From the NCBI GenBank assembly GCA_023412845.1, contig JAEZRH010000031.1, positions 1-10,014 of the forward strand: a stretch of 10,014 nt of DNA. The letters run 5' to 3'. A program made the translations under genes and the position numbers. Positions 1 to 4,954 of the stretch are shown here, piece by piece; position 1 is the stretch's first letter; every line of letters starts with the position of its first letter. This stretch comes from Bacillota bacterium. GTDB lineage: Bacteria; Bacillota; Clostridia; Oscillospirales; Acutalibacteraceae. The notes under the pieces are model-generated. The model ran no database searches and was not told the DNA's origin. It worked only from the letters and a program-made list of their open reading frames with translations.

Positions 1-53
1 GTATCAAGCTGCAGCGAGAGGGGATTCTTTTTCATTTGGGGTTCTTTCATCAT
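1..53 (-). CDS. Peptide ABC transporter permease, DppC/OppC type (N-terminal fragment)
   Basis: Only the first 17 codons lie in the window; the gene continues beyond base 1. Reading leftwards the protein starts MMKEPQMKKNPLSLQLD, a short polar, basic N-terminus like the cytoplasmic leader of the second permease of dipeptide/oligopeptide ABC transporters. Two ATG codons are adjacent (51-53 and 48-50); a purine-rich AAAGGCAGGA lies just before them. The gene begins 14 nt after the stop of the DppB-like permease, so the two are co-transcribed, which is the usual order in dpp/opp operons. The identity rests mainly on this position: too little protein is visible for a domain call. Confidence 0.6.
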   Translation of the reverse strand, partial: MMKEPQMKKNPLSLQLD

Positions 54-67
54 TTTTTCCTGCCTTT

Positions 68-985
68 CTACTTCAGTTTGATGCGTGGGTCGATGACTTT
101 GTACAGGATATCGACGACCACGTTCATCAGGACGAGGATTATGGCAAGGAAGAGCGTTGTGCTCATTACCAGAGGATAATCGCGGCTCATGATGCACTTG
201 ATGAATTCACGCCCGAGACCGGGAATGTTGAAAATAGTTTCCACGACGAAGCTGCCCGTCACCGTATAGGCGAGCAGCGGCCCAACATAGGTGACCACCG
301 GGATGATCGCATTCCGCATGGCATGCTTAAACAGCAGCGTGAACCGGCTGACCCCTTTCGAAGTCGCCGTGCGTATGTAGTCCTGGTTCAGCGCGTCAAG
401 CATGCTTGAGCGCATCAGCCGGGTGATGTAAGCCATTGGATAAAAGGCAAGCGACGCCACCGGCAGAATATAGGAAACCGGGGTCTTCAGGCCGATGGTG
501 GGGAGAACTTTCAGGTAGACGCCGAAAATCACCATCAGTACGGAAGCCATCACGAAGCTCGGCACCGCGATGCCGATCGTGGAGATCACCATCAGAACGT
601 GATCGGCTATTTTGTCATGGTTCAAAGCCGCGACGGAACCCATGACAGTGCCCAGGACCAGAGCGAACAAAACGGCCAGGCCGCCCAGTTTGGCCGAAAC
701 GGGGAAGTCGGTAAGAATAATATCGTTTGCGGAACGGCCGAGCTGTTTCAGGGAAACGCCGAGGTCACCCTGCAGAAAATTGCCCATGTAATTCAGGTAC
801 TGCTGCCAGAGAGGTTTATCCAGCCCATATTTGGCCTTGAGGGCCGCGACTATATTGGGGGACATGTTCTTCTCACTCATAAAAGGGCCGCCCGGGATCA
901 TATTCATTACAAAAAAGGTAATCAGTGAGATCAAAAAGATCGTCAGCAACGCATATCCAATGCGCTTCGCTACATAGCTTGTCAC
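68..985 (-). CDS. Peptide ABC transporter permease, DppB/OppB family
   Basis: Inner-membrane permease subunit of a dipeptide/oligopeptide importer; it would pair with the DppC-type subunit that follows. It has the family layout: one N-terminal membrane helix (about residues 5-28), the conserved IPGGPF segment, an extracytoplasmic region with YGLDKPLWQQY, then five more helices at about 98-119, 131-153, 171-188, 229-251 and 273-295. The cytoplasmic EAA loop that contacts the ATPase is visible around 205-224 (YIRTATSKG and HAMRNAIIP). The longest frame opens at a GTG at 994, but AAGGAG (994-999) touches that codon. The GTG at 983-985 has an 8-nt spacing and is the better start, giving 305 residues, normal for the family. 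The substrate-binding protein and ATPases are not in the window, so the transported substrate (peptides, nickel or other) cannot be told. Confidence 0.93.
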   Translation of the reverse strand: MTSYVAKRIGYALLTIFLISLITFFVMNMIPGGPFMSEKNMSPNIVAALKAKYGLDKPLWQQYLNYMGNFLQGDLGVSLKQLGRSANDIILTDFPVSAKLGGLAVLFALVLGTVMGSVAALNHDKIADHVLMVISTIGIAVPSFVMASVLMVIFGVYLKVLPTIGLKTPVSYILPVASLAFYPMAYITRLMRSSMLDALNQDYIRTATSKGVSRFTLLFKHAMRNAIIPVVTYVGPLLAYTVTGSFVVETIFNIPGLGREFIKCIMSRDYPLVMSTTLFLAIILVLMNVVVDILYKVIDPRIKLK

Positions 986-1108
986 ATCTTCCACTCCTTA
1001 AATTATTTCTTTCAAATCACTTCGTAAGACTCCGCTCCACCCCAACTCCTTGATCCCTTTTATCAATCACGGACCCATGTATATTTTCCTAAAAAGACTC
1101 AACTCCCC

Positions 1109-1128
1109 CCGCCGGCGGCCCGGCCGGG
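1109..1128. repeat. Two abutting perfect 10-bp GC palindromes
   Basis: CCGCCGGCGG (1109-1118) and CCCGGCCGGG (1119-1128) are each perfectly self-complementary and touch with no gap, forming a 20-bp all-GC block in an otherwise AT-rich intergenic region. In the permease leader RNA it would form a strong stem. On the minus strand a T5 run follows about 15 nt later (1091-1095), too far away for a standard intrinsic terminator, so its role is open. Confidence 0.6.
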
Positions 1129-1177
1129 ATTCACACTTTCCCTTTGTAAAGCATAGAAGTAAGACTAATACCAAACA

Positions 1178-1207
1178 TAGGACACACTCTTCGTTGAGCA
1201 TGTCCTA
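1178..1207 (-). repeat. Inverted repeat/hairpin in the permease leader
   Basis: TAGGACA (1178-1184) and TGTCCTA (1201-1207) are perfect 7-bp arms. Inside them CTC and GAG can extend the stem after a 2x2 internal loop, leaving a 6-nt loop. It lies within the predicted minus-strand leader, about 190 nt before the permease start. It may be an RNA hairpin or a DNA operator; the sequence does not decide. Confidence 0.5.
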
Positions 1208-1369
1208 CAAAGTTAAGATCAATGAAATTTTATATCGTTTATCGTTTCAAAAAGGAAATTCATCAGCATAAAATATTCATTTGACTTTTTCCGTTTTGAA
1301 TTGATCCCTCTTTTCCAATGCATGTTGTCAAAGATTACAGCGAGGAATATCCCCCTCGAATTTCTTTTG

Positions 1370-1398
1370 ATTATAGCAACTTTTTATCGGTCTTGCAA
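1370..1398 (-). promoter_or_regulatory. Sigma-A promoter of the peptide permease operon
   Basis: On the minus strand: -35 TTGCAA (1393-1398), a 17-bp spacer, and -10 TATAAT (1370-1375) preceded by TGC, an extended -10. This is a near-consensus housekeeping promoter. Transcription would start near 1363, leaving about 370 nt of leader before the GTG at 985. Confidence 0.75.
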
Positions 1399-1456
1399 GG
1401 CAATTTCTAAATTAATTGCACAGTAAATCGATGGAAATTCCAAATTTGCACGGTAA
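1393..1456. promoter_or_regulatory. Candidate regulator-binding direct repeats upstream of the permease promoter
   Basis: TTGCACAGTAA (1416-1426) and TTGCACGGTAA (1446-1456) match at 10 of 11 positions and are exactly 30 bp apart, close to three helical turns. A third, looser copy TTGCAAGGCAA (1393-1403) overlaps the -35 element. Relative to the predicted start near 1363, the two good copies centre near -58 and -88, a typical place for activator sites. The binding protein is unknown. Confidence 0.45.
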
Positions 1457-1558
1457 GTTAGGAATATTGAATAAATTCGTAAAGAATAATTAAAAAATTT
1501 AGGACCATATATACAATTTGTACTTTTTAGCTGATCGGACCGCGATGAACCCCGGAAA

Positions 1559-1587
1559 TTGCTTTTATGCAGCGCCGGTGATATACT
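1559..1587 (+). promoter_or_regulatory. Sigma-A promoter of tag
   Basis: -35 TTGCTT (1559-1564), a 17-bp spacer and -10 TATACT (1582-1587), preceded by TGA as an extended -10. The leader to the ATG at 1628 is only about 35 nt and holds the ribosome binding site AAGGGG (1613-1618), 9 nt before the start. Confidence 0.75.
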
Positions 1588-1627
1588 GAAGAGGCTTTAG
1601 AATATACGGCTGAAGGGGCTGCATTGT

Positions 1628-2200
1628 ATGGATCGGTGCGACTGGTGCAAATCGGATGATTTATATGTGAAATATCACGATGAAGAGTGGGGAGTTCCGG
1701 TCCATGACGACAGAAAGCAGTTCGAATTTTTGGTGCTCGAATCCGCACAGGCCGGCCTGAGTTGGCTGACGGTTCTTCGGAAAAGAGAAAATTATCGGAA
1801 AGCATACGATAATTTTGACCCACGGAAGGTGGCCCTTTACGACGGCGGCAAAATCGGCGAACTGCTCCTGAATCCGGGAATCATCCGCAACAGGCTGAAA
1901 ATCGAGGCCTCCGTTGTAAACGCCCGCAAATTTCTGGGAATACAGAAGGAATTTGGAAGCTTTGACCGCTACATCTGGGAATTCGTCGATTACAAGCCGA
2001 TCGTAAACAGTTATAAAAGCATCTCTGAAATACCGGCGGCTTCCGCCCTGTCGGACAGGATCAGTTCTGATTTGAGGCGGAGGGGCTTTCGCTTTTTAGG
2101 CTCAGTTACGATCTATGCGCATATGCAGGCGACCGGCCTTGTCAACGATCATGTCGATTCCTGTTTCAGAAAAAACAGGTGCACTGCCATTTTGCCTTAA
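1628..2200 (+). CDS. tag: DNA-3-methyladenine glycosylase I
   Basis: Base-excision repair enzyme that removes 3-methyladenine from alkylated DNA in the cytoplasm. The 190-residue length and the full sequence follow E. coli Tag. The zinc ligands fall on the same numbers as in that protein: Cys4, His17, His175 and Cys179. Glu38, Trp46 and Tyr16, which line the base pocket, are present, as are the stretches YHDEEWGVP and LSWLTVLRKRENYR, and the NDHVDSC end. The start is the ATG 9 nt after AAGGGG. Oddly, the last six codons and stop (after about residue 184) lie inside the 70-bp element that is repeated before glpA, so the native C-terminal tail has probably been replaced. All catalytic and zinc residues precede that point, so the enzyme should still work. 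Confidence 0.96.
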   Translation: MDRCDWCKSDDLYVKYHDEEWGVPVHDDRKQFEFLVLESAQAGLSWLTVLRKRENYRKAYDNFDPRKVALYDGGKIGELLLNPGIIRNRLKIEASVVNARKFLGIQKEFGSFDRYIWEFVDYKPIVNSYKSISEIPAASALSDRISSDLRRRGFRFLGSVTIYAHMQATGLVNDHVDSCFRKNRCTAILP

Positions 2201-2248
2201 GCGTACGAGAGCAAAGGGTAAAACAGCCACAGCTGTTTTCTTTTGCTC
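2179..2248 (+). repeat. Copy 1 of a 70-bp structured repeat
   Basis: It aligns without gaps to 4854-4923, with 60 of 70 bases identical. Its 5' part encodes the end of Tag and its 3' end touches the hydrolase ATG at 2249. It folds as a long stem: GAGCAAAGGG (2209-2218) with the right arm up to GCTC (2245-2248), a TA bulge, AAACAGC paired with GCTGTTT, and a CACA loop. An alternative hairpin pairs TTTTGCCT (2190-2197) with GGGTAAAA (2216-2223). Unlike copy 2 it has no T-run after the stem, so it is unlikely to terminate transcription as it stands. Confidence 0.8.
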
Positions 2249-3577
2249 ATGCCGAAAGGTGCCGGGCCAAATGATCCGCGCCCGGTCATCATAACGACCC
2301 ACGGATATCTTAACTCAAAAGAAATGCAGGACGCCCCGTCCGTCGAAATGTCGCGCCGCGGTTATATCGTACTTGCGGTGGATATGTACGATCACGGAGA
2401 TTCACGATGGAGCGGGAAGATCGATGTCGGCAAACAGTTCAGCACATTCTGGATTTATTCTCAATTTGGCGCCGCCAAATACATATATAATCAGCCGTAT
2501 ACTAAAAAAGATGCCAAGGGCAACGCATACGTTGCCGTCAGCGGTCATTCCATGGGCGGCTTTTCCACGCTCGTTTCTCTCTACATGGATGAAATGAACG
2601 CCTTGAAAACCGGCCACCGGATGATCTATGCCGGGCTTTCGGTGGGTGCGGATTATTCTTATACTTCATCCATCGCTCCCGAGGATCAGTTTCTGGCGGC
2701 TTTCGGCAGCCGCACCATAGGAATGATCTGCGGGCACTACGATGAATTCTTTTTCAGCAAGTCCGATGCGGAAAAGACGCCGGCTGAAAAGGCTATAACC
2801 GGCACCGTCATATACAAGAATTTCCCATCGACGGCGTCCGGCAAAGAATTTCTTGGCATTGCGGCGAATGACGCCTCAGGCATTGCAGGCAGCTTCTACA
2901 AAGTTAACTCCGGAGAATTAAAGGTCAAGAACGTGGCGCTTCGCGCCTCACAGCAGGGCCAACGGATCATTTATACGCCGACTGAAACACACCCGTGGAA
3001 CCATTTTTCAATTTCCAGCACGGCGGACGAGATCGACTTCTATGCGCATGCTTTCAGCGGCGTGACGTCTCCCAGCCAGACAAACGCGGGTCTGCCGTCC
3101 GGCAATCAGGTCTGGTGGCTGAAGGAAGCTTTCAACCTAATCGCCCTGATAGGCTTTTTCCTGATGTTCGTCCCGATCGTAACGCTTTTGCTCCGGGTCC
3201 CGTTCCTGAAAAAAGCGGCGACCTCCGAATTGGCCCCGGTTTCGGTCGCCGGGAAAGGCCGGCGCGAGACCGTTTACTGGATCTCCATCGCCGTCAGCGC
3301 TCTGCTCCCCGCAATCCTCCTGAATATCGGCGGCCTGGTGCTTTGGCTGATCTGCCAGTACGGAAAAGATTTTCTGACGGGCGTGGCGCTCTTCCCCGCA
3401 CAGGCGCTGAACGGAATCCTTTTGTTCGCATTGTTCCCATGCCTTGGCATAGCAGCTGTTTACGCCTGCAAATTATTTGAAAAGACGAACAATGTCTGGC
3501 TTGGGGCTTTCTTGAATACCATCTTATTTACGATTATTTCCGCAGCCAATACCGCCATGTTTTGGAACTTAGTGTAG
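2249..3577 (+). CDS. Alpha/beta hydrolase with C-terminal membrane domain, probably 5'-truncated
   Basis: The first 270 or so residues are an alpha/beta-hydrolase fold: the oxyanion region THGY at residues 17-20, the nucleophile elbow GHSMGG with Ser101, an acidic stretch VDMYDHGD near 44-51, and THPWNH near 247-252 with a candidate catalytic His. Four hydrophobic helices follow, at about 296-315, 342-369, 386-408 and 416-438. Serine-hydrolase (esterase or lipase-like) activity at the membrane is inferred; the substrate is unknown. The frame opens at a TTG (2243), with an ATG at 2249, but no ribosome binding site precedes either. The visible protein begins right at the first core strand, whereas related membrane hydrolases, as I recall them, carry an N-terminal membrane segment and extra strands first. 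The upstream bases belong to the 70-bp repeat. I therefore read this as a gene that lost its 5' end by rearrangement; it may be translated poorly or be a pseudogene, although the remaining frame of 442 codons is intact. Confidence 0.75.
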   Translation: MPKGAGPNDPRPVIITTHGYLNSKEMQDAPSVEMSRRGYIVLAVDMYDHGDSRWSGKIDVGKQFSTFWIYSQFGAAKYIYNQPYTKKDAKGNAYVAVSGHSMGGFSTLVSLYMDEMNALKTGHRMIYAGLSVGADYSYTSSIAPEDQFLAAFGSRTIGMICGHYDEFFFSKSDAEKTPAEKAITGTVIYKNFPSTASGKEFLGIAANDASGIAGSFYKVNSGELKVKNVALRASQQGQRIIYTPTETHPWNHFSISSTADEIDFYAHAFSGVTSPSQTNAGLPSGNQVWWLKEAFNLIALIGFFLMFVPIVTLLLRVPFLKKAATSELAPVSVAGKGRRETVYWISIAVSALLPAILLNIGGLVLWLICQYGKDFLTGVALFPAQALNGILLFALFPCLGIAAVYACKLFEKTNNVWLGAFLNTILFTIISAANTAMFWNLV

Positions 3578-3590
3578 GTGCAGCAGGCTG

Positions 3591-3625
3591 AAAAACCGGG
3601 GATGCTTCTCATCCGGCGTCCCCGG
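3591..3625 (-). terminator. GC-rich hairpin, terminator-like on the minus strand
   Basis: CCGGGGATGC (3596-3605) and GCGTCCCCGG (3616-3625) form a 10-bp stem (one G-U pair) with a 10-nt loop, 18 nt after the hydrolase stop. On the plus strand no T-run follows it. On the minus strand it is followed by TTTTT (3591-3595), so the intrinsic-terminator form faces left, where no minus-strand gene is seen upstream. It may stop antisense transcripts, or act as a weak end or mRNA-stabilising stem for the hydrolase transcript. Confidence 0.55.
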
Positions 3626-3653
3626 CTGACGTTGCGATTTATTTGCTTTATAC

Positions 3654-3683
3654 TTGTGCAGGGGCCACCATTTGCGGTATAAT
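3654..3683 (+). promoter_or_regulatory. Sigma-A promoter of the marR-glpP operon
   Basis: -35 TTGTGC (3654-3659), an 18-bp spacer and a perfect -10 TATAAT (3678-3683). Transcription would begin near 3690, which rules out the upstream in-frame ATG at 3643 and supports the TTG start at 3721 for the regulator gene. Confidence 0.75.
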
Positions 3684-3720
3684 AGAACAAACGGAATTTC
3701 AACAAAAAGGGCGGATACCT

Positions 3721-4257
3721 TTGCAGCTCGAATGGATGGGCGAGTATCGTGATATGGTGGAAAAACTGATTAAATACTGTAATGTTTATGCGTCGGTTTA
3801 TAATCGCGAGATGTACCACGGCGCACAAATAGACTTTTCCTATTCCCAGATCCAGGTTGTCGAGTATCTGCTTGAAAATGAAGATCTACATCAAAACATG
3901 TCCGAAGTTTCGTCCCGCCTCGGGATTTCGCCGAGCGCTTTTTCCAAACTTATCAATCGGCTTTCGCAAAAAGGGCTTTTGGAAAAATTCCATACGGATA
4001 AAAATCGGAAAAATGTTATTATTCGGGTGACGGATTTAGGCAGGCAGGTTTATCAGCAATATTCCGATTTCATTTTTAAGGAACATTTTTCGAAGATGTT
4101 TAGCGTAGCAGACGAAATCCCGAGTGAATTTATTCCTAAGATTGCCCAAATGTTCGATGCTGCCATATGCTGTCATAAGAGCCCCAAGACGGAAGAGCTT
4201 CCTGTTTTGATCCCGATCAAGCCGTCTGCGAATCCACAGCTGAAGAATAGGGAATAA
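3721..4257 (+). CDS. MarR-family transcriptional regulator
   Basis: Cytoplasmic DNA-binding protein with a winged helix-turn-helix at about residues 41-106: DFSYSQIQVVEYL opens the domain, LGISPSAFSKLINRLSQKG is the recognition helix region, and the wing carries the D-x-R-x5-R-x-T-x-x-G pattern of MarR proteins, seen here in a variant form (TDKNRKNVIIRVTDLG). The first 35 and last 70 residues are the dimerisation helices. The TTG start is chosen because GGGCGG ends 6 nt before it and the promoter's -10 lies at 3678-3683; the longer frame from 3643 would start upstream of the transcript. This gives 178 residues, slightly long for the family owing to a proline-rich tail. glpP begins 3 nt after its stop, so they form one transcript. 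Its ligand and targets are unknown; autoregulation and a role in the glycerol operon are guesses from position. Confidence 0.88.
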   Translation: MQLEWMGEYRDMVEKLIKYCNVYASVYNREMYHGAQIDFSYSQIQVVEYLLENEDLHQNMSEVSSRLGISPSAFSKLINRLSQKGLLEKFHTDKNRKNVIIRVTDLGRQVYQQYSDFIFKEHFSKMFSVADEIPSEFIPKIAQMFDAAICCHKSPKTEELPVLIPIKPSANPQLKNRE

Positions 4258-4260
4258 ACT

Positions 4261-4830
4261 ATGAATCCAAGAGAATTGCTGCAACATCTCGAAGACGTGC
4301 CGGTCATCCCGGCCATCAAGAGCGACGAGGGGCTGGAGCGGTGCCTTTCCTGTGAAAGCAAGGTCGTTTTTGTCCTGTACGGCAGCGTCAACACCATTCA
4401 CGCTATTGTGCTCCGCTTAAAGGGAGCGGGCAAGACTGTTTTTGTGCATATCGATTTGCTGGACGGGCTTTCCACAAGAGAGGCCGCCGTGGAGTATCTG
4501 ATCCAGAATGTGGCGGCGGACGGCATCATCTCCACGAAACCGGGCCTCATCCATTTTGCGCATTCCCGCGGGCTGCTGACGGTACAGCGTTACTTTGTTC
4601 TGGATTCTCTTGCGCTGGAGAATATACGCAGGACGGATCAGTCCAGCAGCGCCGATCTGGCCGAAATTTTACCCGGCCTGATGCCCAAAATCATTTCAAA
4701 GCTGAACGCGGAAATTCAGAAGCCCATTATTGCCGGCGGCCTCATCAGCGATAAGGAGGATATCCTGACTGCCCTGAATGCCGGGGCTGTTGCGATTTCA
4801 TCGACCAACCAGAATGTCTGGTTTATGTAG
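4261..4830 (+). CDS. glpP: Glycerol operon antiterminator GlpP
   Basis: RNA-binding antiterminator of 189 residues, close to the usual length. In Bacillus subtilis GlpP, when glycerol-3-phosphate is present, binds glp leader mRNA and lets transcription pass an intrinsic terminator. The sequence matches the family through HIDLLDGL, DGIISTKPG, GLLTVQRYFVLDS, ILPGLMPKII and PIIAGGLIS, the strand/helix alternation of its barrel-like fold. AGGGA lies 7 nt before the ATG. It is co-transcribed with the MarR gene. Downstream, 124 nt separate it from the glpA-like gene, and that gap holds the terminator hairpin at 4884-4929, just where a GlpP target is expected. The context strongly supports the function. 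Confidence 0.95.
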   Translation: MNPRELLQHLEDVPVIPAIKSDEGLERCLSCESKVVFVLYGSVNTIHAIVLRLKGAGKTVFVHIDLLDGLSTREAAVEYLIQNVAADGIISTKPGLIHFAHSRGLLTVQRYFVLDSLALENIRRTDQSSSADLAEILPGLMPKIISKLNAEIQKPIIAGGLISDKEDILTALNAGAVAISSTNQNVWFM

Positions 4831-4853
4831 CGGAGTCCCATTCCAACGGATTC

Positions 4854-4923
4854 GTGAACTGTCATTTTACCTGGAGAGTATGAGAGCAAAAGGTAAAACA
4901 GCAACAGCTGTTTCCTTTTGCTC
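4854..4923 (+). repeat. Copy 2 of the 70-bp structured repeat (glpA leader, candidate GlpP target)
   Basis: Gap-free match to 2179-2248. Two alternative hairpins share one segment. TTTTACCT (4865-4872) pairs perfectly with AGGTAAAA (4891-4898), while the same AGGTAAAA segment lies in the left arm of the terminator stem. That is the layout of an antiterminator/terminator switch. It lies between glpP and its presumed target operon. That GlpP or another ligand acts here is inference; the match to known GlpP sites was not checked. Confidence 0.6.
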
Positions 4924-4929
4924 TTTTTT
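4884..4929 (+). terminator. Intrinsic terminator in the leader of the glpA-glpK operon
   Basis: A 17-bp stem: GAGCAAAAGG (4884-4893) with CCTTTTGCTC (4914-4923), a TA bulge, AAACAGC (4896-4902) with GCTGTTT (4907-4913), an AACA loop, then T6 (4924-4929). It sits between glpP and glpA, so it would end the marR-glpP transcript unless it is antiterminated. No separate promoter for glpA is evident between 4700 and 4954. Confidence 0.85.
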
Positions 4930-4954
4930 ACTGCTAATTTTAAGGAGGAATACC

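Larger units (their letters stand above)
986..1627. other. Divergent intergenic region with long leader of the permease operon
   Basis: This AT-rich stretch of about 640 bases has no credible gene. Reading left, it carries a strong promoter (1370-1398) and so an untranslated leader of about 370 nt before the permease start. The leader contains a hairpin at 1178-1207 and two abutting GC-rich palindromes at 1109-1128. Upstream of the promoter are direct repeats (1393-1456). Reading right, it carries the tag promoter (1559-1587) and ribosome binding site. A 73-residue frame at 1050-1271 has no ribosome binding site and unconvincing composition, and is not called. I see no T-box consensus (AGGGTGGNACCGCG) and recognise no known riboswitch in the leader. 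Confidence 0.6.

Noticed and set aside
1050..1271. Small plus-strand open frame of 73 codons in the intergenic region
   Set aside because: No ribosome binding site, unlikely composition, and it crosses the hairpin and GC palindromes.
995..1363. T-box riboswitch in the permease leader
   Set aside because: The conserved antiterminator sequence AGGGTGGNACCGCG is not present on the minus strand.
2179..2248. Copy 1 as a working terminator for tag
   Set aside because: The stem is intact but the T-run found after copy 2 is absent; the next bases are ATGCCG.
3643..3720. ATG start of the MarR gene at 3643
   Set aside because: The TATAAT promoter at 3678-3683 lies downstream of it and no ribosome binding site precedes it; the TTG at 3721 has a good one.
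4778..4954. N-terminal extension of the glpA-like protein by 59 residues
   Set aside because: It would be encoded by the end of glpP and the terminator leader. AAGGAGG sits just before the ATG at 4955, and the FAD motif then falls at residues 8-13 as expected.
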